A stretch of DNA of 64,000 nt from Acidobacteria bacterium AB60. GTDB taxonomy: Bacteria; Acidobacteriota; Terriglobia; Terriglobales; Acidobacteriaceae. This document shows positions 8,197 through 15,787 of the stretch, piece after piece. Numbering within the stretch: position 1 is the first letter of the stretch; every line of letters starts with the position of its first letter. The notes beneath the pieces were generated by a model, which worked only from the letters and a program-made list of their open reading frames with translations, ran no database searches and had not been told where the DNA came from. Both the position numbers and the translations under genes were made by a program. The stretch spans positions 620,001 through 684,000 of the forward strand of contig VANK01000002.1 of the NCBI GenBank assembly GCA_008682415.1, read 5' to 3'.

Positions 8197-10638
8197 TCAG
8201 CCCCGCCCTCTGCCACCGCCATCGCGCTTTGGGCCGCGGCCGGGGCCGCGCGCTGGACCGCGACCGCCCGATTTGCCCTTGAACGCAGGCCGTCCCCCGT
8301 TCGAGCTCTGCCGGGGTGGTCCTCCGGGGCGGGAACCCCCCTGCCCCCGTCCGGCGAAACCCGAGCGCTCGGTCCTGCCCGCGCTGCCTCCCTCGGAGCG
8401 CCTGCCGAAGCCGCCCCCAGTACTCTGCCCGCCTCGGCCCGGAACACCCGGACCCCCGCGGCCCTGCCCACCGCCGAAGCCGCGGCCGCCGCCAGGGCGT
8501 TCGCCAAAGCGCGGACGCTCGCCGCCCCCGGCCGGTCGCTCGCCACGAGGAGGAAACGGCCGGCGCTCCTCCAATTCTTCGCCTTCTGCCCGGCGCGGCG
8601 GACGCGCTCCGGTCCCGGGCCTGGCGCCAAAACGCGGTCTGCCGCCCTGCTCGGGTCTTCCGCCCTGCTCCGGTCTTCCGCGGAACGGCCGCGAACCTCC
8701 GCTGCCCTGGCTGCCCGCCTGCCTGCCGCCCTGCCGGTCGTCACCGCTGGACGCACCGCCGCTGCCCTGCCCCGGCCGCGGGGCTCCAAAACGCTGGTTA
8801 TCGAATCGCCGGCCCTGCGGAGGACGGCGCTCGAAGCCTTGACCCCTTCCTCCCCGCTCCTGACCTTGCCCAAACTCCTGGTCCCGGCCGCGCCCGCCTG
8901 GACGTGAGAAGCCGCCACCCTGGGGACGGGGCCGACGGTCCGCGCCCTGGCCCCACGCCTGTTTCCGTTCTCCGCGGAAGCCGCCTTCCTGGCGGGCGCC
9001 CGCGTCTTCGCGCGGGGCAAAACCTCGATCCTGGAACCCACCGCCCGCGAACCCACCGCGCCGCGAGCCCTGCCCGAATCCGCCGCCCCTGCCCGCGGAG
9101 CGTCCCTGCCGGTCGGCCCATCCGCCCGCCCGGCCCTGCGATCCTGCGCCCTCGCGGCGATCCGCGCCCTGGCGGCCCTCGCCCTGCTGCGGCCGGTTCT
9201 GCCGGAAGGGGCGTTTGCCGCCCCTGCCGCCCTCGAGATCAACCGTGCGTCCCGCCTCCCGCGGCAGCATGGCGGCGGACTTCACCTTCTTCGGTTTCCA
9301 CTTGCCGTCGGCGGCCAGACGCAGCAGGTTTCTTTCCTGCTCATCGAGTTCCCTCACCTGGCCGGGTTCCAGATCGAGCACGAGGGGACCGTAGCCGACG
9401 CGGCGGATCTTCTCGACAAAGTGGCCGATCTCCTCAAACATCTTGCGCAGCTCGCGGTTGCGGCCCTCAATGAGCACCACCTCGTACCAGGGGTTTTCGC
9501 CGATGCGCACCTGGCGGATGCGGGCCGGCGCGGTGCGCACGCGGCCTTCGCCGGGCTTGCCGAGGTCGATGCGCACGCCCTCGCGGAGCTTTTCGATCTC
9601 GTCTTCGGAGGGCTGGCCGCTGACCTTCACCAGGTAGGTCTTCTCCACGCCGGAGGCGGCGCGGGTGAGCTTGTTGGCCAGCTCGCCGTCATTGGTGACC
9701 AGGAGCAGGCCCTCGCTGAGATAGTCCAGGCGGCCAACCGGGTAGAGGCGCTCGCCGGTCTTCTTGAAGAACTCCATAACGGTAGGCCGGCCCTCGGGGT
9801 CGCTGACCGTGGTGACGTAGCCTTTGGGCTTGTTCAGCATGAAGTAGCGCAGGCGTTCGGCGCCGTGGAGGAGCTTGCCGTCGACGCGGATGTGGTCGCG
9901 ATTGGGGTCGGCCTTGGATCCCAGGGTGGTGACGACCTGTCCGTTGACCTGGACGCGGCCTTCGGTGATGAGCTCTTCGGCGTGACGGCGGCTGGCGATG
10001 CCGGCCTGCGCGAGAATCTTCTGGAGCCGTTCCAGCCTGGCCGGGGGGCGCGAAGCGGCCTCCTCGTCCTCGGCTTCTTCGTCTTCCTCCTCCTCCACCT
10101 CTTCGTCGTCTTCTTCGTCGAGGTCCTCATCCTCATCGTCGAGGTCCTCGTCCGCGTCCAGATCCTCGTCGTCTTCGTCCTCCTCCAGCTCTGCTTCTTC
10201 CGCGAGGACGGCATCGGACTCCAGCGGGGTCAGCTCACGCGCGAGCTCGCCCGCATCGTTGGGCTCCTCGGCCTCTTCCACCAGCGCGCCAGAGTGCGCC
10301 ATGGCCTCGGCGTCGGTCAGGTCGGGGGTCACCGCAGTAATGGCGGGTTCGGGCGTCTTGCCCGCGAACTCTTCCATCGCGCTCCCGGCGGCCTTCTTAC
10401 GCGCTGCACTCTTCTTTGGTGCGGACTTCTTCGCAGCGGCCTTCTTTGCCGCAGCAGGATTCGGTTCCGCTGCTTTGCTCGCGGTCTTCCGCGCCGCTTT
10501 GGCGGGCGCGGCCTTCTTCGCGGCTGCCTTGCGGCTGGCCGGCTTCTCCGCTGCCGCGTCCCGCGACCCCGCCTCTGTCTCTATTTGTGGGGTTGGGGGG
10601 GCATTGCCTTCAGCGCTCTTCGTGGACTTTCTCGGCAT
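8197..10638 (-). CDS. RluB/RsuA-family pseudouridine synthase with long disordered extensions
   Basis: An 813-residue protein whose enzyme core is normal but only about 250 residues long. From the N-terminus: a lysine/alanine-rich stretch (35-85), an acidic Asp/Glu run (140-195), an S4 RNA-binding domain (200-260, RLQKILAQAGIASRRHAEE) and the synthase domain (265-435) with catalytic Asp in GRLDYLSEG and the GRNRELRKMF motif. A roughly 350-residue Gly/Arg/Gln-rich tail with RGG-like repeats ends it. It should isomerise uridine in 23S or 16S rRNA. The start at 10638 lies 29 bases inside the end of scpB in another frame, with a GGAGAG-type SD, implying coupled translation. Family members are usually 240-350 residues. 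Confidence 0.9.
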   Translation of the reverse strand: MPRKSTKSAEGNAPPTPQIETEAGSRDAAAEKPASRKAAAKKAAPAKAARKTASKAAEPNPAAAKKAAAKKSAPKKSAARKKAAGSAMEEFAGKTPEPAITAVTPDLTDAEAMAHSGALVEEAEEPNDAGELARELTPLESDAVLAEEAELEEDEDDEDLDADEDLDDEDEDLDEEDDEEVEEEEDEEAEDEEAASRPPARLERLQKILAQAGIASRRHAEELITEGRVQVNGQVVTTLGSKADPNRDHIRVDGKLLHGAERLRYFMLNKPKGYVTTVSDPEGRPTVMEFFKKTGERLYPVGRLDYLSEGLLLVTNDGELANKLTRAASGVEKTYLVKVSGQPSEDEIEKLREGVRIDLGKPGEGRVRTAPARIRQVRIGENPWYEVVLIEGRNRELRKMFEEIGHFVEKIRRVGYGPLVLDLEPGQVRELDEQERNLLRLAADGKWKPKKVKSAAMLPREAGRTVDLEGGRGGKRPFRQNRPQQGEGRQGADRREGAGSQGRAGGWADRQGRSAGRGGGFGQGSRRGGFAGGGFQDRGFAPREDAGARQEGGFRGERKQAWGQGADRRPRPQGGGFSRPGGRGRDQEFGQGQERGGRGQGFERRPPQGRRFDNQRFGAPRPGQGSGGASSGDDRQGGRQAGSQGSGGSRPFRGRPEQGGRPEQGGRPRFGARPGTGARPPRRAEGEELEERRPFPPRGERPAGGGERPRFGERPGGGRGFGGGQGRGGPGVPGRGGQSTGGGFGRRSEGGSAGRTERSGFAGRGQGGSRPGGPPRQSSNGGRPAFKGKSGGRGPARGPGRGPKRDGGGRGRG

Positions 10639-11938
10639 GGGTCTCACTCTCCGATTCTTGCGATGCAAGTTGCTGCGCCGATGCGGTCTCGGCGTCGTTC
10701 AGGGACCCAGAGGTGGCTGCCTCGGACGGAGCAGGGGAAGCAGATTCTTCGGTGGCGGATTCAACGGACGCGGATGCCGGCTCGGCCTGGGCCGGATCTT
10801 GCTGGTCGGCGACTGCTGCCTCGGCCGGCGCTTCCCCTGCCTGATCCTGGGGGGACGCGGGGTCCAGCAGCTCCTCGGTTCCCGCGAGCTCCTCGCCACT
10901 GGGGCCATTCTCGGCCAGGAGGGCCTCTTCGGCTGCCTCGGCGGCGTCGGCCGCGGCCGCCTCCGGCTCCATCTCTTCGATCTCGGCGGCTGCCATCTTC
11001 TCGAACTCCTCCATGGAGGGCAGTTCGTTCAGGTCCTTCAGCCCGAAACGCAGCAGGAACTCCTTGGTGGTCTTGTAGAGGATGGGCCGCCCGATGACCT
11101 GCTTGCGGCCGGCGGTGGCGATGAGCTTGCGCGAGAGCAGCGAGCCGAGCACGCCGCCCGATTCCACGCCGCGGATCTCGCTGACTTCGGGCGCGGTCAC
11201 CGGCTGCTTGTAGGCAACGACGGCCAGCGTCTCGAGAGCGGGCAGCGAAAGCTTGAGCGGCGGTTTGAGGCTCTTCACAAACAGGCGTACGGCGTCGTGG
11301 CACTCGGGCTTGGTGGCCATGCGATAGCCGCCTGCGATCTCGCGAATCTCCACGCCGCGGTTGTCGGAGGCGTACTCGGCGATGAGCTCATCGAGCAGGT
11401 GTTTGAGCACGCCTTTGACATCGCGGTCGCGCTGACGGGCCTCGCGCTTGGCCTCGGCCTCGGGATCGACGGGGGTGGCGGCGTCTTCGGCGGCCGCCTC
11501 CGATTCCGCTGCTGGTTCTGCGGCGGCTGACGTGTCTGTGGACGATCCGGCGTCGGGGATTCCAACGGGCGCGGCTTCTGCTTCGGGAACCGCATCGCTG
11601 GCGGATTCCGCGGGTGGTTGCGCAGCTTCGGACGGGGCGGCCCCAGTGCCGTCTCCGGCGGCCGCCGTGTCGGCTTCCATCGCCACCTGCGCCTGTACCG
11701 CTGAGTAGACCTCGGGCGTTTCGGCCAGTCCCAGGTACTCCAGGCTGGGGTCGATGGCCCCCATGGGCAGCGGCGCCTGCGCGGGGTCGGCTACCTCGGC
11801 GGTCTGCTCGGCGGCGGCGGCCTGCTGCGCCGCCTTCCATTCCAGGGCCTCCCCGGCAAACAGGGTGGCGAGCTGCGTGAGGGTCACCGGCTCCTCCGCG
11901 GCGTAAATCACAGCTTCCAGCTTGGCTTTCAGACTCAT
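10610..11938 (-). CDS. scpB: SMC-Scp complex subunit ScpB with low-complexity insert and tail
   Basis: A 442-residue version of a protein usually near 200. Residues 1-40 (LEAVIYAAEEPVTLTQLA) and 169-310 (GVEIREIAGGYRMATK, LSLPALETLAVVAYKQPVT, GGVLGSLLSRKLI) are the two winged-helix domains that, with ScpA, bind SMC for chromosome condensation. Residues 41-168 are an Ala/Glu/Pro-rich insert inside the first winged helix, and 311-442 an acidic tail. The ATG at 11938 has SD GGAGGTG 7 bases upstream. ScpA is encoded separately at 19864-20985, so the usual scpA-scpB pairing is broken. It overlaps the rluB-like gene by 29 bases. Confidence 0.92.
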   Translation of the reverse strand: MSLKAKLEAVIYAAEEPVTLTQLATLFAGEALEWKAAQQAAAAEQTAEVADPAQAPLPMGAIDPSLEYLGLAETPEVYSAVQAQVAMEADTAAAGDGTGAAPSEAAQPPAESASDAVPEAEAAPVGIPDAGSSTDTSAAAEPAAESEAAAEDAATPVDPEAEAKREARQRDRDVKGVLKHLLDELIAEYASDNRGVEIREIAGGYRMATKPECHDAVRLFVKSLKPPLKLSLPALETLAVVAYKQPVTAPEVSEIRGVESGGVLGSLLSRKLIATAGRKQVIGRPILYKTTKEFLLRFGLKDLNELPSMEEFEKMAAAEIEEMEPEAAAADAAEAAEEALLAENGPSGEELAGTEELLDPASPQDQAGEAPAEAAVADQQDPAQAEPASASVESATEESASPAPSEAATSGSLNDAETASAQQLASQESESETHAEKVHEER

Positions 11939-11983
11939 TCCATCAGCACCTCCGTTATGGTAACGGAAGTGGACGGGGAAGAG

Positions 11984-12205
11984 GGCCAAGGGCCAGGGGC
12001 CGAGGGCCAAGACGAAAGACAGAAGCGAGGGCCAAGGGTCAAGTCTCCGAGGGCCAAGTCTCCGAGGGCCAAGTCTCCGAGCGGCGTCGAGAACCTGGCG
12101 GAGAATTTGCGCAGGCCGCTTTCTTCTCTCGCCTCCCGTCACTCGGCCCTCGTCCTTTGGCCCTTGGCCCTTGGTACTTGGCCCTTGGTACTTGGCCCTC
12201 GCCGC
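11984..12205. repeat. period-7 and period-15 arrays, GGCCAAG type, inverted
   Basis: The stretch between the divergent scpB and padR genes has GGCCAAG heptads at 11984-12011, about three copies of a 15-bp unit (ggccaagtctccgag) at 12035-12080, and reverse-complement heptads (ttggccc) at 12157-12205. The two halves can pair with each other. Confidence 0.8.
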
Positions 12206-12231
12206 TCGTTTCCTCTATATTGTAGAAGTAA
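12192..12231 (+). promoter_or_regulatory. possible leaderless promoter of padR
   Basis: TATATT at 12216-12221 stands 9 bases before the padR ATG and no SD is visible, so transcription could begin at the start codon. The best -35 match, TTGGCC at 12192-12197 with an 18-base spacer, is supplied by the last heptad repeat. This is inference from spacing only. Confidence 0.4.
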
Positions 12232-12557
12232 TGAGCGGACGCGACTACCTCGGGGAATTCGAGCACATCATTCTGCTGGCACTCTTGCGGCTCGGCGAGC
12301 GGGCCTACGGGGTGACCGTCCGCCAGGAGATCGAGCAGCGCACGCAGCGGGAGGTCTCCATTGGCGCGGTCTATGCCACTCTGGAGCGGCTGGAGTCCAA
12401 GGGATATGTGCGATCGCGCCGCGGCGATCCCACACCGGAGCGCGGGGGCCGCTCCAAGCGTTTCTTTCACATCACGGGCACAGGCGTGGAGGCGGTCGAC
12501 CGCACCCAGCACGCACTGCGGCAGATGACCGAGGGACTGCGCCTGGCCCGGGGATAA
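12231..12557 (+). CDS. PadR family transcriptional regulator
   Basis: A 108-residue winged-helix protein. The PadR signature is visible: HIILLALLRLGERAYGVTVRQEI, SIGAVYATLERLESKGYV and RSKRFFHITGTG. PadR proteins are usually autorepressors that also control a neighbouring transporter or permease. In acidobacteria they commonly sit beside duplicated orphan permeases, and a permease-prefix protein does follow at 14061. The start MSGRDYLGEF at 12231 matches family N-termini; the longer frame upstream is made of repeat DNA. Confidence 0.92.
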   Translation: MSGRDYLGEFEHIILLALLRLGERAYGVTVRQEIEQRTQREVSIGAVYATLERLESKGYVRSRRGDPTPERGGRSKRFFHITGTGVEAVDRTQHALRQMTEGLRLARG

Positions 12558-12605
12558 ACGGAGTTCCGCGCGCCGGGCGCCAGCCGCGTGCGGGGAGGTC
12601 ATGCG

Positions 12606-13946
12606 ATGAATCGTCTGCAGACTCTGGTATGCGCCGCGATGCTGCTCTTCGGTGTCGGGCAAGGCACCTCGGAAGTGGCCATCCCCAACACCCCCGCCGG
12701 CAGGACGCTTCAGGCCTGGCTCGAGGCGTTCGACAGCGGCGACCGGGCCAAGATCGAAAACTACGTCAAGACGATCGATCCCAACCAGTCGGTCGACGGC
12801 ATGCTCGCCTTCCGGGGAGTCACCGGAGGCGTCGATCTGCTGTCGATCGAGAGCAGCGAACCGTTGCATATCCGTTTCCGCGCCAAGGATCGCAACAGCG
12901 CCATCATCGGGCTTGGAAACCTGATCGTGAAAGATGGACAGCCGCCGACCGTGCAGACCTTCGGCCTGCGGGCGATGCCTCCGGGGGTGGAGGTCGAGAA
13001 CGTGGTGGTGGATGCGGCGCTTCGCCAGAAGGTGGTGGAGGGGATCGCCACGAACCTGAACGAGTTTTATGTGGATGGGCCGCTGGCGAAACAGATGGGC
13101 GATGCCATCACCGCGCATCTGAAGGCCGGCGACTACGACAAGATCACCGATGGGGATCAGCTCGCGGCGCAGCTGCACGAGGATCTGCGCGGGATCAGCC
13201 ACGACAAGCACCTGCGCGTCGATTTCAGTCCCTTCAAGATGCCGCCCATGGGGCCGCCGAGCGCTGAGGACGAGGCGCGCTTCCATCACGATATGGAGCA
13301 ACACAACTGCGCCTTCGACAAGGTGGAGATTCTTTCCGGGAACATCGGCTACATCAAGTTCGACGGCTTCATGGATGCGGGCTTCTGCGGGGCGACGGTG
13401 AATGCGGCGATGACCTTCGTGGCGCATACCGACGCGCTGATCTTCGACATTCGCCAGAATGGCGGCGGCCAGCCGGCGATGGTGACGCTCATCGCCAGCT
13501 ACCTGTTCGCCCAGCCGACGCATCTGATCGACATCTACAACCGCCATGAAGATTCAACCCAGCAGAACTGGACGCTGAGCTATCTGCCCGGGCCGCGCCT
13601 GCCCAAGGTCCCCGTATATGTGCTGACCTCGAAGCGAACCTTCTCCGGGGCCGAGGAGTTCGCCTTCGATCTCAAGAATCAGAAACGGGCAACGATCGTC
13701 GGCGAGGTGACGGGGGGCGGCGCGCATCCGGTGAGCCCGCATCTGGTTGCCGACTACTTCATGGTCGGCGTTCCGTTTGCCAAGTCGCTCGATCCCGCGA
13801 CCAAGACCAACTGGGAAGGCACCGGCGTGGAGCCCGACGTGAAAGTCGCGGCGGATGACGCGCTGACGACCGCGGAGAAGCTGGCGCAGGAAAAGATCAA
13901 AAGCGGCAAGGAAGAGAAGGACAAGGCGAAAGCATCGCTGAAGTAA
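12606..13946 (+). CDS. S41 family peptidase (tail-specific protease / IRBP-like), exported
   Basis: A 446-residue protein. Residues 1-22 look like a signal peptide (hydrophobic LVCAAMLLFGVGQG). An N-terminal domain (30-140) resembles the fold preceding the catalytic unit in small secreted S41 proteins. The protease domain runs from about 145 to 420, with ALIFDIRQNGGG and the serine region TSKRTFSGAEEFAFDLKN, where the serine of SGAEE is the predicted nucleophile. A lysine-rich tail ends it. It follows padR by 48 bp on the same strand and may share its transcript. The substrate is unknown. Confidence 0.85.
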   Translation: MNRLQTLVCAAMLLFGVGQGTSEVAIPNTPAGRTLQAWLEAFDSGDRAKIENYVKTIDPNQSVDGMLAFRGVTGGVDLLSIESSEPLHIRFRAKDRNSAIIGLGNLIVKDGQPPTVQTFGLRAMPPGVEVENVVVDAALRQKVVEGIATNLNEFYVDGPLAKQMGDAITAHLKAGDYDKITDGDQLAAQLHEDLRGISHDKHLRVDFSPFKMPPMGPPSAEDEARFHHDMEQHNCAFDKVEILSGNIGYIKFDGFMDAGFCGATVNAAMTFVAHTDALIFDIRQNGGGQPAMVTLIASYLFAQPTHLIDIYNRHEDSTQQNWTLSYLPGPRLPKVPVYVLTSKRTFSGAEEFAFDLKNQKRATIVGEVTGGGAHPVSPHLVADYFMVGVPFAKSLDPATKTNWEGTGVEPDVKVAADDALTTAEKLAQEKIKSGKEEKDKAKASLK

Positions 13947-14060
13947 TTGAACGAGCTCATCTGCGAGCGGTCGCGCGTGGATTCACTCATAACAGGCCAG
14001 TCTCTTGACGAGTAAGCAGAGTGTCTCGTGATTCGCCTGAGCACCAGACAGGAGGGAAGC

Positions 14061-14711
14061 ATGGATCCTCATTCCGATCCAAATCCGAGACCGGATCAGC
14101 CGCCGCGCGCTGCGGCATGGATCCTGGGACTCTTCGCGGACGGCGAAGAGCGCGAGCACATTCTGGGAGATCTATCGGAGGAGTACTTCGCGCGTCAAGG
14201 GCAGGCGCGCCGCAAGTCCGGGCGCGGATGGTACTGGCGGCAGATCCTCGGGAGCTTGCCTCACCTGATCGGCGTGTCTCTCCGCACGGCTCCGGTCACG
14301 ACGATTCTTGCGCTGGCTGCGGGGTTTGCGTTCCGGAAGATGGTGGCGCCGCGCATCGAACCTGCTCTCTTCGCGCTCATCGATCAGACGCAGGTTTACG
14401 AGCATCACTTCAGCCTCTACCGCTTCCTGGCATCGACCGGCATCGACATCGGGCATCTGATCGTTTTTCTGCTCTCCGGCATTCTCATCGGCGTCATCGC
14501 CGGAAGACGCGCCATTGCGCCTGCCATTGCGCTCGCCCTGATCTATGCAGGGATGACGGTGGCCGCAATGGTTCTTGTCGTCCTCAAGTACCACGACCTC
14601 GGCTACCTGATGCGGCTGACGTGGTACTTCTCCGATGACCTGGCGATTGTCGTGGGGGCCGCGCTGGCACGCACGCTGCGGAGGCAGCAGATGCGACCGG
14701 CCGCTCCATAG
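14061..14711 (+). CDS. permease prefix domain protein, stand-alone
   Basis: A 216-residue protein. Residues 10-70 carry the permease-prefix pattern LFADGEEREHILGDLSEEYFARQ with a following WYWRQILGSLPHLI, normally found ahead of FtsX-like domains in acidobacterial ABC permeases. Here it is followed only by about four membrane helices (85-205) and no MacB/FtsX domain. The start ATG at 14061 has an excellent SD (GGAGGGA, 8 bases). With the upstream padR it may be a remnant or regulator of an orphan-permease system. Confidence 0.75.
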   Translation: MDPHSDPNPRPDQPPRAAAWILGLFADGEEREHILGDLSEEYFARQGQARRKSGRGWYWRQILGSLPHLIGVSLRTAPVTTILALAAGFAFRKMVAPRIEPALFALIDQTQVYEHHFSLYRFLASTGIDIGHLIVFLLSGILIGVIAGRRAIAPAIALALIYAGMTVAAMVLVVLKYHDLGYLMRLTWYFSDDLAIVVGAALARTLRRQQMRPAAP

Positions 14712-14722
14712 CGGGTGAGGCA

Positions 14723-15361
14723 TCACAACAATCGCGGGACTTCACCGATGAAGAATCGCTTGACCCTTTCCCAATCGATCGGGACAAGCATGTGAGGCAT
14801 GGGATCTTTCTCGGCATCGCCGAAATATGTCAGCGATTTCAAGACGTGAATCCTGCTGGTGTTCGCCTGAGCGTATTTGCGATCGAACATTCCGAGGATC
14901 TCGCTTAGTCCGAACTCTCGGGCACAGAAATAGAGGTCCATGAAATCGCGTCTTGTGCCTCGGCTCGCTATTGCGCTCACCTTCATGCAGGCAATATCCC
15001 GAGGGTCGGCTACCGGAACGCCCATGAATTCGTTGGTGCGGTACAAGATCGGGTACGCATATCCAAGAAAGCTGACCTTCGTCGTCTGAATGGTCGTGTG
15101 CAGGGTGGACGAGGCCTTCGACGCGAGCGCAAATCCAGCCAATGTCTGGATGCGCTGGACGAGTGCGTCTTCCTGAAAACGTGTGGGCGAAAAAAAGTCG
15201 AGGTCGAGCGAGAGCCGGTGGCCAAACTGAAGCGCCAATCCTGTGCCTCCCGCCAGATAAAAGTCATCGAGCAGACTCGCCGAGCGGAGGAGATGGAGAG
15301 TTGACTCCGTTTGGCTGGGGATCACCTCGCGGTGCCACACTCGATCATCGTGGTTGGCCAT
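14723..15361 (-). CDS. AbiEii/AbiGii-type nucleotidyltransferase (toxin)
   Basis: A 212-residue protein with the nucleotidyltransferase signature LAGGTGLALQFGHRLSLDLDFFSP at about residues 36-60 (GGT and D-x-D), later PRDIACMKVSAI and RRDFMDLYF. This is the AbiEii / type IV toxin family, whose members can modify tRNA or other targets and act in phage abortive infection. It lies 9 bp downstream of a small gene on the same strand that is the likely cognate antitoxin. Base composition is lower in GC than the neighbours, suggesting acquisition. Confidence 0.85.
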   Translation of the reverse strand: MANHDDRVWHREVIPSQTESTLHLLRSASLLDDFYLAGGTGLALQFGHRLSLDLDFFSPTRFQEDALVQRIQTLAGFALASKASSTLHTTIQTTKVSFLGYAYPILYRTNEFMGVPVADPRDIACMKVSAIASRGTRRDFMDLYFCAREFGLSEILGMFDRKYAQANTSRIHVLKSLTYFGDAEKDPMPHMLVPIDWERVKRFFIGEVPRLL

Positions 15362-15370
15362 GAATCCTGC

Positions 15371-15643
15371 TTACGATTGACTGCCGCCGTTGAGCGCTGC
15401 GATCTCGCTGGCAGGAAGCCCGTATATCAGCGCCCAAAAAGTGGCGGATTTTTCGGAAAGGCGACCTTCGGTCTGAAGGACACGGCGAATTTCAGACTCG
15501 GAAAACGTATCGCGGAGCCAGCGGACTGCAGTGTCATCTCCGAGTTCGAGAACGCGGAGAATCGTGTAGTCAGGGTGCGCTTCCGGAGTGAAGGTATCCA
15601 GGTCCGTATCCCAGAAGAGCGTCTGTAAGCTGCTGGGAATCAT
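15371..15643 (-). CDS. DUF6922-like protein, probable antitoxin partner
   Basis: A 90-residue protein with LFWDTDLDTFTPEAHPDYTILRVLELGDDTAVRWL and a C-terminal SEKSATFWALIYGLP. This pattern is typical of the small genes upstream of AbiEii-like nucleotidyltransferases (DUF6922). It precedes the toxin by 9 bp, the usual antitoxin-first order. No DNA-binding motif is obvious, so how it neutralises the toxin or regulates the operon is unknown. Confidence 0.7.
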   Translation of the reverse strand: MIPSSLQTLFWDTDLDTFTPEAHPDYTILRVLELGDDTAVRWLRDTFSESEIRRVLQTEGRLSEKSATFWALIYGLPASEIAALNGGSQS

Positions 15644-15719
15644 GCATTTATAAGTATATCGCGAGAATGCGATTCATCAAAATGCTTTCGGAGATGAGCG
15701 CCAGCACAGCTCGCTGGCG

Positions 15720-15751
15720 ATAAAGCAAAGGGCGCCCGCTCCCGGACGCCC
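15720..15751 (-). terminator. rho-independent terminator downstream of the PiT gene
   Basis: On the minus strand an 8-bp GC stem with one mismatch (GGGCGTCC ... GGGCGCCC, bases 15751-15730) is followed by tttgcttta. It lies 37 bp past the stop of the phosphate transporter gene. Confidence 0.7.
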
Positions 15752-15787
15752 GTTGAAAGTGATTGGCCCAACAGCTCAAACGTTCCT

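Noticed and set aside
8273..9473. Several Pro/Arg-rich plus-strand frames
   Set aside because: Reverse reading of the Gly/Arg-rich tail of the pseudouridine synthase.
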